64,000 bases of DNA from Cinclus cinclus (lineage: Eukaryota; Chordata; Aves; Passeriformes; Cinclidae). The position numbers and the translations under genes are program-made. Positions 8,275 to 22,064 of the stretch are shown one piece after another. How positions within the stretch are numbered: the stretch's first letter is position 1; every line of letters starts with the position of its first letter. The stretch is taken from contig NW_026912196.1 in the NCBI RefSeq assembly GCF_963662255.1, positions 136,501 through 200,500 of the forward strand, in the 5' to 3' direction. The notes beneath the pieces were generated by a model, which was not told the origin of the DNA, did not search any database, and saw only the letters and a program-made list of their open reading frames with translations.

Positions 8275-9653
8275 GCAGGACAAATTTCTATGCTGGAACA
8301 GGATTGTCTGCGAGACAGCTCTCCGCAGCGCTAGTATTTGGCCAGGCTGAAATCAGCGCCACGGGAAGCCAATCTGACAAGCGGAGTGCAACGAGCGCGG
8401 CGATATGGGGCCACTTGGCAGGTGGCCGAAGAAAGACGGCTGCCCCGCGAATGGGGTGCCAGAAGGCAAGTTTCAGCAGGGCGTTGCGGGCGAGCTTAAT
8501 GTGTAGCCGCAGTTGTTCTAGGCGAGATTGTAGCCGAGAAGCTTTCCGTCTCCATTCACGAGACAAGAAAAGCAGAACGCAATGGTCTAGAGGGTTGAGA
8601 AGAAAAGTGCTCGTAGCGAGCTCGTTGCGGCAGAAGCGAAAGCCAGGAGCAGCGTGCTCGCTGCGAGAAGTAGACGGCGCTTCGCCTCCTTGGGAAGGAA
8701 ATGGCGTCTGGGCACGAACGGCAGCCAGCGAAGCTTCAGAACAGCAGGCTGTTCTGCTCAGCGTACGAGCCTGAAGTGAGTGGCAAGGGCTAAGGGGACA
8801 GTCCCAAGGCATCTAGCTTTCCTGCTAGCAATGCCATTTCTACCCTGCTGTGGAAAACATTGTCCTCTGCCCTTCTGCTCCGAGAGGCAGAGAGCACCTC
8901 GGCAGACGCAGTGCAGAGGGAAAGGACACACTATCCGAGGGAGCGTGACGCCGCTTAGGCAGGCAAAGCAGAAAGGTGCCGCCCGGCACTGGCTTTGACT
9001 CCCTGAGCTTCCTTGCTAGGACAGCAGCTGCCGAAAGCTGGCAACTAGGCTGCCAGAGTGCAGAATGTCGGCGGTCTGGCACGCCTGCTTGCCGAAAGCC
9101 AGGATCAGCGAGACAGCGTGCTAGGCTCTGTTTCACAGCACCTTGGAGAACACGCCCTTGAAGAATGCCGTCTCTGTTCCGCAAAAGCTCTGCCACAGTG
9201 AAGGTGGAAGAAGCAGCCTGTGGCCACGGGCAGAGCTGGTCAACAGCTGCGCCTAACTTTGCCAAGCTGCGAGAGCATTCTCAGCCGAGTTCTGCTTTGA
9301 CAGAGCTATTGCTGAACTTTTGCAGTCCCGGAGGCTGCTGAAACCAAGGCTGTGTTCTGCCTCTTCATTCTTGCCTTCCTGTGCTCCAGCGAGAAGTGAA
9401 GCTCTGGCACGGCATTCAGCTTTGCCGCCTCTCTGCACGGAAAGCACTAGACAGAACTAGTGTGCTTCGTGCATGCTCTCTCCTCGCTTTTATGGTCACT
9501 GCTCTGCTTTTTGCTTGGCAGCGTTCCAAGGGTCCACGGCATACCTCTCGCACAGCGAGAGGTGGCCGGCGAGGAATATTTGCTGGCTTAAGTCGTTCCA
9601 TGCTCAAGGCATTCATCAGAGCAACACCATGGGGGAAAAGAGGGGGGAACATT
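8275..9653 (+). repeat. Repeat unit 7
   Basis: Site string C-A-G-T-C-C-T-A, shared with units 26, 41 and 43. No private change seen. Confidence 0.97.
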
Positions 9654-11032
9654 GCAGGACAAATTTCTATGCTGGAACAGGATTGTCTGCGAGACAGCTC
9701 TCCGCAGCGCTAGTATTTGGCCAGGCTGAAATCAGCGCCACGGGAAGCCAATCTGACAAGCGGAGTGCAACGAGCGCGGCGATATGGGGCCACTTGGCAG
9801 GTGGCCGAAGAAAGACGGCTGCCCCGCGAATGGGGTGCCAGAAGGCAAGTTTCAGCAGGGCGTTGCGGGCGAGCTTAATGTGTAGCCGCAGTTGTTCTAG
9901 GCGAGATTGTAGCCGAGAAGCTTTCCGTCTCCATTCACGAGACAAGAAAAGCAGAACGCAATGGTCTAGAGGGTTGAGAAGAAAAGTGCTCGTAGCGAGC
10001 TCGTTGCGGCAGAAGCGAAAGCCAGGAGCAGCGTGCTCGCTGCGAGAAGTAGACGGCGCTTCGCCTCCTTGGGAAGGAAATGGCGTCTGGGCACGAACGG
10101 CAGCCAGCGAAGCTTCAGAACAGCAGGCTGTTCTGCTCAGCGTACGAGCCTGAAGTGAGTGGCAAGGGCTAAGGGGACAGTCCCAAGGCATCTAGCTTTC
10201 CTGCTAGCAATGCCATTTCTACCCTGCTGTGGAAAACATTGTCCTCTGCCCTTCTGCTCCGAGAGGCAGAGAGCACCTCGGCAGACGCAGTGCAGAGGGA
10301 AAGGACACACTATCCGAGGGAGCGTGACGCCGCTTAGGCAGGCAAAGCAGAAAGGTGCCGCCCGGCACTGGCTTTGACTCCCTGAGCTTCCTTGCTAGGA
10401 CAGCAGCTGCCGAAAGCTGGCAACTAGGCTGCCAGAGTGCAGAATGTCGGCGGTCTGGCACGCCTGCTTGCCGAAAGCCAGGATCAGCGAGACAGCGTGC
10501 TAGGCTCTGTTTCACAGCACCTTGGAGAACACGCCCTTGAAGAATGCCGTCTCTGTTCCGCAAAAGCTCTGCCACAGTGAAGGTGGAAGAAGCAGCCTGT
10601 GGCCACGGGCAGAGCTGGTCAACAGCTGCGCCTAACTTTCCCAAGCTGCGAGAGCATTCTCAGCCGAGTTCTGCTTTGACAGAGCTATTGCTGAACTTTT
10701 GCAGTCCCGGAGGCTGCTGAAACCAAGGCTGTGTTCTGCCTCTTCATTCTTGCCTTCCTGTGCTCCAGCGAGAAGTGAAGCTCTGGCACGGCATTCAGCT
10801 TTGCCGCCTCTCTGCACGGAAAGCACTAGACAGAACTAGTGCGCTTCGTGCATGCTCTCTCCTCGCTTTTATGGTCACTGCTCTGCTTTTTGCTTGGCAG
10901 CGTTCCAAGGGTCCACGGCATACCTCTCGCACAGCGAGAGGTGGCCGGCGAGGAATACTTGCTGGCTTAAGTCGTTCCATGCTCAAGGCATTCATCAGAG
11001 CAACACCATGGGGGAAAAGAGGGGGGAACATT
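9654..11032 (+). repeat. Repeat unit 8
   Basis: Site string C-A-C-C-C-C-C-A, as in unit 6 two units upstream but without that unit's private changes. Confidence 0.97.
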
Positions 11033-12411
11033 GCAGGACAAATTTCTATGCTGGAACAGGATTGTCTGCGAGACAGCTCTCCGCAGCGCTAGTATTTGGC
11101 CAGGCTGAAATCAGCGCCACGGGAAGCCAATCTGACAAGCGGAGTGCAACGAGCGCGGCGATATGGGGCCACTTGGCAGGTGGCCGAAGAAAGACGGCTG
11201 CCCCGCGAATGGGGTGCCAGAAGGCAAGTTTCAGCAGGGCGTTGCGGGCGAGCTTAATGTGTAGCCGCAGTTGTTCTAGGCGAGATTGTAGCCGAGAAGC
11301 TTTCCGTCTCCATTCACGAGACAAGAAAAGCAGAACGCAATGGTCTAGAGGGTTGAGAAGAAAAGTGCTCGTAGCGAGCTCGTTGCGGCAGAAGCGAAAG
11401 CCAGGAGCAGCGTGCTCGCTGCGAGAAGTAGACGGCGCTTCGCCTCCTTGGGAAGGAAATGGCGTCTGGGCACGAACGGCAGCCAGCGAAGCTTCAGAAC
11501 AGCAGGCTGTTCTGCTCAGCGTACGAGCCTGAAGTGAGTGGCAAGGGCTAAGGGGACAGTCCCAAGGCATCTAGCTTTCCTGCTAGCAATGCCATTTCTA
11601 CCCTGCTGTGGAAAACATTGTCCTCTGCCCTTCTGCTCCGAGAGGCAGAGAGCACCTCGGCAGACGCAGTGCAGAGGGAAAGGACACACTATCCGAGGGA
11701 GCGTGACGCCGCTTAGGCGGGCAAAGCAGAAAGGTGCCGCCCGGCACTGGCTTTGACTCCCTGAGCTTCCTTGCTAGGACAGCAGCTGCCGAAAGCTGGC
11801 AACTAGGCTGCCAGAGTGCAGAATGTCGGCGGTCTGGCACGCCTGCTTGCCGAAAGCCAGGATCAGCGAGACAGCGTGCTAGGCTCTGTTTCACAGCACC
11901 TTGGAGAACACGCCCTTGAAGAATGCCGTCTCTGTTCCGCAAAAGCTCTGCCACAGTGAAGGTGGAAGAAGCAGCCTGTGGCCACGGGCAGAGCTGGTCA
12001 ACAGCTGCGCCTAACTTTCCCAAGCTGCGAGAGCATTCTCAGCCGAGTTCTGCTTTGACAGAGCTATTGCTGAACTTTTGCAGTCCCGGAGGCTGCTGAA
12101 ACCAAGGCTGTGTTCTGCCTCTTCATTCTTGCCTTCCTGTGCTCCAGCGAGAAGTGAAGCTCTGGCACGGCATTCAGCTTTGCCGCCTCTCTGCACGGAA
12201 AGCACTAGACAGAACTAGTGTGCTTCGTGCATGCTCTCTCCTCGCTTTTATGGTCACTGCTCTGCTTTTTGCTTGGCAGCGTTCCAAGGGTCCACGGCAT
12301 ACCTCTCGCACAGCGAGAGGTGGCCGGCGAGGAATATTTGCTGGCTTAAGTCGTTCCATGCTCAAGGCATTCATCAGAGCAACACCATGGGGGAAAAGAG
12401 GGGGGAACATT
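11033..12411 (+). repeat. Repeat unit 9
   Basis: Site string C-G-C-T-C-C-T-A, shared with units 18 and 46. No private change seen. Confidence 0.97.
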
Positions 12412-13790
12412 GCAGGACAAATTTCTATGCTGGAACAGGATTGTCTGCGAGACAGCTCTCCGCAGCGCTAGTATTTGGCCAGGCTGAAATCAGCGCCACG
12501 GGAAGCCAATCTGACAAGCGGAGTGCAACGAGCGCGGCGATATGGGGCCACTTGGCAGGTGGCCGAAGAAAGACGGCTGCCCCGCGAATGGGGTGCCAGA
12601 AGGCAAGTTTCAGCAGGGCGTTGCGGGCGAGCTTAATGTGTAGCCGCAGTTGTTCTAGGCGAGATTGTAGCCGAGAAGCTTTCCGTCTCCATTCACGAGA
12701 CAAGAAAAGCAGAACGCAATGGTCTAGAGGGTTGAGAAGAAAAGTGCTCGTAGCGAGCTCGTTGCGGCAGAAGCGAAAGCCAGGAGCAGCGTGCTCGCTG
12801 CGAGAAGTAGACGGCGCTTCGCCTCCTTGGGAAGGAAATGGCGTCTGGGCACGAACGGCAGCCAGCGAAGCTTCAGAACAGCAGGCTGTTCTGCTCAGCG
12901 TACGAGCCTGAAGTGAGTGGCAAGGGCTAAGGGGACAGTCCCAAGGCATCTAGCTTTCCTGCTAGCAATGCCATTTCTACCCTGCTGTGGAAAACATTGT
13001 CCTCTGCCCTTCTGCTCCGAGAGGCAGAGAGCACCTCGGCAGACGCAGTGCAGAGGGAAAGGACACACTATCCGAGGGAGCGTGACGCCGCTTAGGCAGG
13101 CAAAGCAGAAAGGTGCCGCCCGGCACTGGCTTTGACTCCCTGAGCTTCCTTGCTAGGACAGCAGCTGCCGAAAGCTGGCAACTAGGCTGCCAGAGTGCAG
13201 AATGTCGGCGGTCTGGCACGCCTGCTTGCCGAAAGCCAGGATCAGCGAGACAGCGTGCTAGGCTCTGTTTCACAGCACCTTGGAGAACACGCCCTTGAAG
13301 AATGCCGTCTCTGTTCCGCAAAAGCTCTGCCACAGTGAAGGTGGAAGAAGCAGCCTGTGGCCACGGGCAGAGCTGGTCAACAGCTGCGCCTAACTTTCCC
13401 AAGCTGCGAGAGCATTCTCAGCCGAGTTCTGCTTTGACAGAGCTATTGCTGAACTTTTGCAGTCCCGGAGGCTGCTGAAACCAAGGCTGTGTTCTGCCTC
13501 TTCATTCTTGCCTTCCTGTGCTCCAGCGAGAAGTGAAGCTCTGGCACGGCATTCAGCTTTGCCGCCTCTCTGCACGGAAAGCACTAGACAGAACTAGTGT
13601 GCTTCGTGCATGCTCTCTCCTCGCTTTTATGGTCACTGCTCTGCTTTTTGCTTGGCAGCGTTCCAAGGGTCCACGGCATACCTCTCGCACAGCGAGAGGT
13701 GGCCGGCGAGGAATATTTGCTGGCTTAAGTCGTTCCATGCTCAAGGCATTCATCAGAGCAACACCATGGGGGAAAAGAGGGGGGAACATT
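12412..13790 (+). repeat. Repeat unit 10
   Basis: Site string C-A-C-T-C-C-T-A. Units 10 and 11 are the only adjacent pair in the window with the same string. Confidence 0.97.
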
Positions 13791-15169
13791 GCAGGACAAA
13801 TTTCTATGCTGGAACAGGATTGTCTGCGAGACAGCTCTCCGCAGCGCTAGTATTTGGCCAGGCTGAAATCAGCGCCACGGGAAGCCAATCTGACAAGCGG
13901 AGTGCAACGAGCGCGGCGATATGGGGCCACTTGGCAGGTGGCCGAAGAAAGACGGCTGCCCCGCGAATGGGGTGCCAGAAGGCAAGTTTCAGCAGGGCGT
14001 TGCGGGCGAGCTTAATGTGTAGCCGCAGTTGTTCTAGGCGAGATTGTAGCCGAGAAGCTTTCCGTCTCCATTCACGAGACAAGAAAAGCAGAACGCAATG
14101 GTCTAGAGGGTTGAGAAGAAAAGTGCTCGTAGCGAGCTCGTTGCGGCAGAAGCGAAAGCCAGGAGCAGCGTGCTCGCTGCGAGAAGTAGACGGCGCTTCA
14201 CCTCCTTGGGAAGGAAATGGCGTCTGGGCACGAACGGCAGCCAGCGAAGCTTCAGAACAGCAGGCTGTTCTGCTCAGCGTACGAGCCTGAAGTGAGTGGC
14301 AAGGGCTAAGGGGACAGTCCCAAGGCATCTAGCTTTCCTGCTAGCAATGCCATTTCTACCCTGCTGTGGAAAACATTGTCCTCTGCCCTTCTGCTCCGAG
14401 AGGCAGAGAGCACCTCGGCAGACGCAGTGCAGAGGGAAAGGACACACTATCCGAGGGAGCGTGACGCCGCTTAGGCAGGCAAAGCAGAAAGGTGCCGCCC
14501 GGCACTGGCTTTGACTCCCTGAGCTTCCTTGCTAGGACAGCAGCTGCCGAAAGCTGGCAACTAGGCTGCCAGAGTGCAGAATGTCGGCGGTCTGGCACGC
14601 CTGCTTGCCGAAAGCCAGGATCAGCGAGACAGCGTGCTAGGCTCTGTTTCACAGCACCTTGGAGAACACGCCCTTGAAGAATGCCGTCTCTGTTCCGCAA
14701 AAGCTCTGCCACAGTGAAGGTGGAAGAAGCAGCCTGTGGCCACGGGCAGAGCTGGTCAACAGCTGCGCCTAACTTTCCCAAGCTGCGAGAGCATTCTCAG
14801 CCGAGTTCTGCTTTGACAGAGCTATTGCTGAACTTTTGCAGTCCCGGAGGCTGCTGAAACCAAGGCTGTGTTCTGCCTCTTCATTCTTGCCTTCCTGTGC
14901 TCCAGCGAGAAGTGAAGCTCTGGCACGGCATTCAGCTTTGCCGCCTCTCTGCACGGAAAGCACTAGACAGAACTAGTGTGCTTCGTGCATGCTCTCTCCT
15001 CGCTTTTATGGTCACTGCTCTGCTTTTTGCTTGGCAGCGTTCCAAGGGTCCACGGCATACCTCTCGCACAGCGAGAGGTGGCCGGCGAGGAATATTTGCT
15101 GGCTTAAGTCGTTCCATGCTCAAGGCATTCATCAGAGCAACACCATGGGGGAAAAGAGGGGGGAACATT
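13791..15169 (+). repeat. Repeat unit 11
   Basis: Site string C-A-C-T-C-C-T-A, as unit 10. Private CpG to CpA change at 14200 (p410), inside the small GGCG-CTT-CGCC inverted repeat. Confidence 0.97.
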
Positions 15170-16548
15170 GCAGGACAAATTTCTATGCTGGAACAGGATT
15201 GTCTGCGAGACAGCTCTCCGCAGCGCTAGTATTTGGCCAGGCTGAAATCAGCGCCACGGGAAGCCAATCTGACAAGCGGAGTGCAACGAGCGCGGCGATA
15301 TGGGGCCACTTGGCAGGTGGCCGAAGAAAGACGGCTGCCCCGCGAATGGGGTGCCAGAAGGCAAGTTTCAGCAGGGCGTTGCGGGCGAGCTTAATGTGTA
15401 GCCGCAGTTGTTCTAGGCGAGATTGTAGCCGAGAAGCTTTCCGTCTCCATTCACGAGACAAGAAAAGCAGAACGCAATGGTCTAGAGGGTTGAGAAGAAA
15501 AGTGCTCGTAGCGAGCTCGTTGCGGCAGAAGCGAAAGCCAGGAGCAGCGTGCTCGCTGCGAGAAGTAGACGGCGCTTCGCCTCCTTGGGAAGGAAATGGC
15601 GTCTGGGCACGAACGGCAGCCAGCGAAGCTTCAGAACAGCAGGCTGTTCTGCTCAGCGTACGAGCCTGAAGTGAGTGGCAAGGGCTAAGGGGACAGTCCC
15701 AAGGCATCTAGCTTTCCTGCTAGCAATGCCATTTCTACCCTGCTGTGGAAAACATTGTCCTCTGCCCTTCTGCTCCGAGAGGCAGAGAGCACCTCGGCAG
15801 ACGCAGTGCAGAGGGAAAGGACACACTATCCGAGGGAGCGTGACGCCGCTTAGGCAGGCAAAGCAGAAAGGTGCCGCCCGGCACTGGCTTTGACTCCCTG
15901 AGCTTCCTTGCTAGGACAGCAGCTGCCGAAAGCTGGCAACTAGGCTGCCAGAGTGCAGAATGTCGGCGGTCTGGCACGCCTGCTTGCCGAAAGCCAGGAT
16001 CAGCGAGACAGCGTGCTAGGCTCTGTTTCACAGCACCTTGGAGAACACGCCCTTGAAGAATGCCGTCTCTGTTCCGCAAAAGCTCTGCCACAGTGAAGGT
16101 GGAAGAAGCAGCCTGTGGCCACGGGCAGAGCTGGTCAACAGCTGCGCCTAACTTTCCCAAGCTGCGAGAGCATTCTCAGCCGAGTTCTGCTTTGACAGAG
16201 CTATTGCTGAACTTTTGCAGTCCCGGAGGCTGCTGAAACCAAGGCTGTGTTCTGCCTCTTCATTCTTGCCTTCCTGTGCTCCAGCGAGAAGTGAAGCTCT
16301 GGCACGGCATTCAGCTTTGCCGCCTCTCTGCACGGAAAGCACTAGACAGAACTAGTGTGCTTCGTGCATGCTCTCTCCTCGCTTTTATGGTCACTGCTCT
16401 GCTTTTTGCTTGGCAGCGTTCCAAGGGTCCACGGCATACCTCTTGCACAGCGAGAGGTGGCCGGCGAGGAATATTTGCTGGCTTAAGTCGTTCCATGCTC
16501 AAGGCATTCATCAGAGCAACACCATGGGGGAAAAGAGGGGGGAACATT
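15170..16548 (+). repeat. Repeat unit 12
   Basis: Site string C-A-C-T-C-T-T-A, unique. It differs from unit 16, four units on, only at p1206. Confidence 0.97.
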
Positions 16549-17927
16549 GCAGGACAAATTTCTATGCTGGAACAGGATTGTCTGCGAGACAGCTCTCCGC
16601 AGCGCTAGTATTTGGCCAGGCTGAAATCAGCGCCACGGGAAGCCAATCTGACAAGCGGAGTGCAACGAGCGCGGCGATATGGGGCCACTTGGCAGGTGGC
16701 CGAAGAAAGACGGCTGCCCCGCGAATGGGGTGCCAGAAGGCAAGTTTCAGCAGGGCGTTGCGGGCGAGCTTAATGTGTAGCCGCAGTTGTTCTAGGCGAG
16801 ATTGTAGCCGAGAAGCTTTCCGTCTCCATTCACGAGACAAGAAAAGCAGAACGCAATGGTCTAGAGGGTTGAGAAGAAAAGTGCTCGTAGCGAGCTCGTT
16901 GCGGCAGAAGCGAAAGCCAGGAGCAGCGTGCTCGCTGCGAGAAGTAGACGGCGCTTCGCCTCCTTGGGAAGGAAATGGCGTCTGGGCACAAATGGCAGCC
17001 AGCGAAGCTTCAGAACAGCAGGCTGTTCTGCTCAGCGTACGAGCCTGAAGTGAGTGGCAAGGGCTAAGGGGACAGTCCCAAGGCATCTAGCTTTCCTGCT
17101 AGCAATGCCATTTCTACCCTGCTGTGGAAAACATTGTCCTCTGCCCTTCTGCTCCGAGAGGCAGAGAGCACCTCGGCAGACGCAGTGCAGAGGGAAAGGA
17201 CACAGTATCCGAGGGAGCGTGACGCCGCTTAGGCGGGCAAAGCAGAAAGGTGCCGCCCGGCACTGGCTTTGACTCCCTGAGCTTCCTTGCTAGGACAGCA
17301 GCTGCCGAAAGCTGGCAACTAGGCTGCCAGAGTGCAGAATGTCGGCGGTCTGGCACACCTGCTTGCCGAAAGCCAGGATCAGCGAGACAGCGTGCTAGGC
17401 TCTGTTTCACAGCAACTTGGAGAACACGCCCTTGAAGAATGCCGTCTCTGTTCCGCAAAAGCTCTGCCACAGTGAAGGTGGAAGAAGCAGCCTGTGGCCA
17501 CGGGCAGAGCTGGTCAACAGCTGCGCCTAACTTTCCCAAGCTGCGAGAGCATTCTCAGCCGAGTTCTGCTTTGACAGAGCTATTGCTGAACTTTTGCAGT
17601 CCCGGAGGCTGCTGAAACCAAGGCTGTGTTCTGCCTCTTCATTCTTGCCTTCCTGTGCTCCAGCGAGAAGTGAAGCTCTGGCACGGCATTCAGCTTTGCC
17701 GCCTCTCTGCACGGAAAGCACTAGACAGAACTAGTGCGCTTCGTGCATGCTCTCTCCTCGCTTTTATGGTCACTGCTCTGCTTTTTGCTTGGCAGCGTTC
17801 CAAGGGTCCACGGCATACCTCTCGCACAGCGAGAGGTGGCCGGCGAGGAATACTTGCTGGCTTAAGTCGTTCCATGCTCAAGGCATTCATCAGAGCAACA
17901 CCATGGGGGAAAAGAGGGGGGAACATT
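16549..17927 (+). repeat. Repeat unit 13 (rare-variant carrier)
   Basis: Site string G-G-C-C-C-C-C-A. Carries the rare set p442A (16990), p445T (16993), p809A (17357) and p867A (17415). Unit 17 has the same four. The first three are CpG transitions. Confidence 0.97.
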
Positions 17928-19306
17928 GCAGGACAAATTTCTATGCTGGAACAGGATTGTCTGCGAGACAGCTCTCCGCAGCGCTAGTATTTGGCCAGGC
18001 TGAAATCAGCGCCACGGGAAGCCAATCTGACAAGCGGAGTGCAACGAGCGCGGCGATATGGGGCCACTTGGCAGGTGGCCGAAGAAAGACGGCTGCCCCG
18101 CGAATGGGGTGCCAGAAGGCAAGTTTCAGCAGGGCGTTGCGGGCGAGCTTAATGTGTAGCCGCAGTTGTTCTAGGCGAGATTGTAGCCGAGAAGCTTTCC
18201 GTCTCCATTCACGAGACAAGAAAAGCAGAACGCAATGGTCTAGAGGGTTGAGAAGAAAAGTGCTCGTAGCGAGCTCGTTGCGGCAGAAGCGAAAGCCAGG
18301 AGCAGCGTGCTCGCTGCGAGAAGTAGACGGCGCTTCGCCTCCTTGGGAAGGAAATGGCGTCTGGGCACGAACGGCAGCCAGCGAAGCTTCAGAACAGCAG
18401 GCTGTTCTGCTCAGCGTACGAGCCTGAAGTGAGTGGCAAGGGCTAAGGGGACAGTCCCAAGGCATCTAGCTTTCCTGCTAGCAATGCCATTTCTACCCTG
18501 CTGTGGAAAACATTGTCCTCTGCCCTTCTGCTCCGAGAGGCAGAGAGCACCTCGGCAGACGCAGTGCAGAGGGAAAGGACACACTATCCGAGGGAGCGTG
18601 ACGCCGCTTAGGCGGGCAAAGCAGAAAGGTGCCGCCCGGCACTGGCTTTGACTCCCTGAGCTTCCTTGCTAGGACAGCAGCTGCCGAAAGCTGGCAACTA
18701 GGCTGCCAGAGTGCAGAATGTCGGCGGTCTGGCACACCTGCTTGCCGAAAGCCAGGATCAGCGAGACAGCGTGCTAGGCTCTGTTTCACAGCAACTTGGA
18801 GAACACGCCCTTGAAGAATGCCGTCTCTGTTCCGCAAAAGCTCTGCCACAGTGAAGGTGGAAGAAGCAGCCTGTGGCCACGGGCAGAGCTGGTCAACAGC
18901 TGCGCCTAACTTTCCCAAGCTGCGAGAGCATTCTCAGCCGAGTTCTGCTTTGACAGAGCTATTGCTGAACTTTTGCAGTCCCGGAGGCTGCTGAAACCAA
19001 GGCTGTGTTCTGCCTCTTCATTCTTGCCTTCCTGTGCTCCAGCGAGAAGTGAAGCTCTGGCACGGCATTCAGCTTTGCCGCCTCTCTGCACGGAAAGCAC
19101 TAGACAGAACTAGTGTGCTTCGTGCATGCTCTGTCCTCGCTTTTATGGTCACTGCTCTGCTTTTTGCTTGGCAGCGTTCCAAGGGTCCACGGCATACCTC
19201 TCGCACAGCGAGAGGTGGCCGGCGAGGAATACTTGCTGGCTTAAGTCGTTCCATGCTCAAGGCATTCATCAGAGCAACACCATGGGGGAAAAGAGGGGGG
19301 AACATT
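17928..19306 (+). repeat. Repeat unit 14
   Basis: Site string C-G-C-T-G-C-C-A, unique. Shares p809A (18736) and p867A (18794) with units 13 and 17 but keeps the majority bases at p442 and p445. Confidence 0.97.
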
Positions 19307-20685
19307 GCAGGACAAATTTCTATGCTGGAACAGGATTGTCTGCGAGACAGCTCTCCGCAGCGCTAGTATTTGGCCAGGCTGAAATCAGCGCCACGGGAAG
19401 CCAATCTGACAAGCGGAGTGCAACGAGCGCGGCGATATGGGGCCACTTGGCAGGTGGCCAAAGAAAGACGGCTGCCCCGCGAATGGGGTGCCAGAAGGCA
19501 AGTTTCAGCAGGGCGTTGCGGGCGAGCTTAATGTGTAGCCGCAGTTGTTCTAGGCGAGATTGTAGCCGAGAAGCTTTCCGTCTCCATTCACGAGACAAGA
19601 AAAGCAGAACGCAATGGTCTAGAGGGTTGAGAAGAAAAGTGCTCGTAGCGAGCTCGTTGCGGCAGAAGCGAAAGCCAGGAGCAGCGTGCTCGCTGCGAGA
19701 AGTAGACGGCGCTTCGCCTCCTTGGGAAGGAAATGGCGTCTGGGCACGAACGGCAGCCAGCGAAGCTTCAGAACAGCAGGCTGTTCTGCTCAGCGTACGA
19801 GCCTGAAGTGAGTGGCAAGGGCTAAGGGGACAGTCCCAAGGCATCTAGCTTTCCTGCTAGCAATGCCATTTCTACCCTGCTGTGGAAAACATTGTCCTCT
19901 GCCCTTCTGCTCCGAGAGGCAGAGAGCACCTCGGCAGACGCAGTGCAGAGGGAAAGGACACACTATCCGAGGGAGCGTGACGCCGCTTAGGCGGGCAAAG
20001 CAGAAAGGTGCCGCCCGGCACTGGCTTTGACTCCCTGAGCTTCCTTGCTAGGACAGCAGCTGCCGAAAGCTGGCAACTAGGCTGCCAGAGTGCAGAATGT
20101 CGGCGGTCTGGCACGCCTGCTTGCCGAAAGCCAGGATCAGCGAGACAGCGTGCTAGGCTCTGTTTCACAGCACCTTGGAGAACACGCCCTTGAAGAATGC
20201 CGTCTCTGTTCCGCAAAAGCTCTGCCACAGTGAAGGTGGAAGAAGCAGCCTGTGGCCACGGGCAGAGCTGGTCAACAGCTGCGCCTAACTTTGCCAAGCT
20301 GCGAGAGCATTCTCAGCCGAGTTCTGCTTTGACAGAGCTATTGCTGAACTTTTGCAGTCCCGGAGGCTGCTGAAACCAAGGCTGTGTTCTGCCTCTTCAT
20401 TCTTGCCTTCCTGTGCTCCAGCGAGAAGTGAAGCTCTGGCACGGCATTCAGCTTTGCCGCCTCTCTGCACGGAAAGCACTAGACAGAACTAGTGTGCTTC
20501 GTGCATGCTCTCTCCTCGCTTTTATGGTCACTGCTCTGCTTTTTGCTTGGCAGCGTTCCAAGGGTCCACGGCATACCTCTCGCACAGCGAGAGGTGGCCG
20601 GCGAGGAATATTTGCTGGCTTAAGTCGTTCCATGCTCAAGGCATTCATCAGAGCAACACCATGGGGGAAAAGAGGGGGGAACATT
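19307..20685 (+). repeat. Repeat unit 15
   Basis: Site string C-G-G-T-C-C-T-A, shared with unit 45. Private CpG to CpA change at 19460 (p154). Confidence 0.97.
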
Positions 20686-22064
20686 GCAGGACAAATTTCT
20701 ATGCTGGAACAGGATTGTCTGCGAGACAGCTCTCCGCAGCGCTAGTATTTGGCCAGGCTGAAATCAGCGCCACGGGAAGCCAATCTGACAAGCGGAGTGC
20801 AACGAGCGCGGCGATATGGGGCCACTTGGCAGGTGGCCGAAGAAAGACGGCTGCCCCGCGAATGGGGTGCCAGAAGGCAAGTTTCAGCAGGGCGTTGCGG
20901 GCGAGCTTAATGTGTAGCCGCAGTTGTTCTAGGCGAGATTGTAGCCGAGAAGCTTTCCGTCTCCATTCACGAGACAAGAAAAGCAGAACGCAATGGTCTA
21001 GAGGGTTGAGAAGAAAAGTGCTCGTAGCGAGCTCGTTGCGGCAGAAGCGAAAGCCAGGAGCAGCGTGCTCGCTGCGAGAAGTAGACGGCGCTTCGCCTCC
21101 TTGGGAAGGAAATGGCGTCTGGGCACGAACGGCAGCCAGCGAAGCTTCAGAACAGCAGGCTGTTCTGCTCAGCGTACGAGCCTGAAGTGAGTGGCAAGGG
21201 CTAAGGGGACAGTCCCAAGGCATCTAGCTTTCCTGCTAGCAATGCCATTTCTACCCTGCTGTGGAAAACATTGTCCTCTGCCCTTCTGCTCCGAGAGGCA
21301 GAGAGCACCTCGGCAGACGCAGTGCAGAGGGAAAGGACACACTATCCGAGGGAGCGTGACGCCGCTTAGGCAGGCAAAGCAGAAAGGTGCCGCCCGGCAC
21401 TGGCTTTGACTCCCTGAGCTTCCTTGCTAGGACAGCAGCTGCCGAAAGCTGGCAACTAGGCTGCCAGAGTGCAGAATGTCGGCGGTCTGGCACGCCTGCT
21501 TGCCGAAAGCCAGGATCAGCGAGACAGCGTGCTAGGCTCTGTTTCACAGCACCTTGGAGAACACGCCCTTGAAGAATGCCGTCTCTGTTCCGCAAAAGCT
21601 CTGCCACAGTGAAGGTGGAAGAAGCAGCCTGTGGCCACGGGCAGAGCTGGTCAACAGCTGCGCCTAACTTTCCCAAGCTGCGAGAGCATTCTCAGCCGAG
21701 TTCTGCTTTGACAGAGCTATTGCTGAACTTTTGCAGTCCCGGAGGCTGCTGAAACCAAGGCTGTGTTCTGCCTCTTCATTCTTGCCTTCCTGTGCTCCAG
21801 CGAGAAGTGAAGCTCTGGCACGGCATTCAGCTTTGCCGCCTCTCTGCACGGAAAGCACTAGACAGAACTAGTGTGCTTCGTGCATGCTCTGTCCTCGCTT
21901 TTATGGTCACTGCTCTGCTTTTTGCTTGGCAGCGTTCCAAGGGTCCACGGCATACCTCTTGCACAGCGAGAGGTGGCCGGCGAGGAATATTTGCTGGCTT
22001 AAGTCGTTCCATGCTCAAGGCATTCATCAGAGCAACACCATGGGGGAAAAGAGGGGGGAACATT
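20686..22064 (+). repeat. Repeat unit 16
   Basis: Site string C-A-C-T-G-T-T-A, unique. Closest to unit 12. Confidence 0.97.
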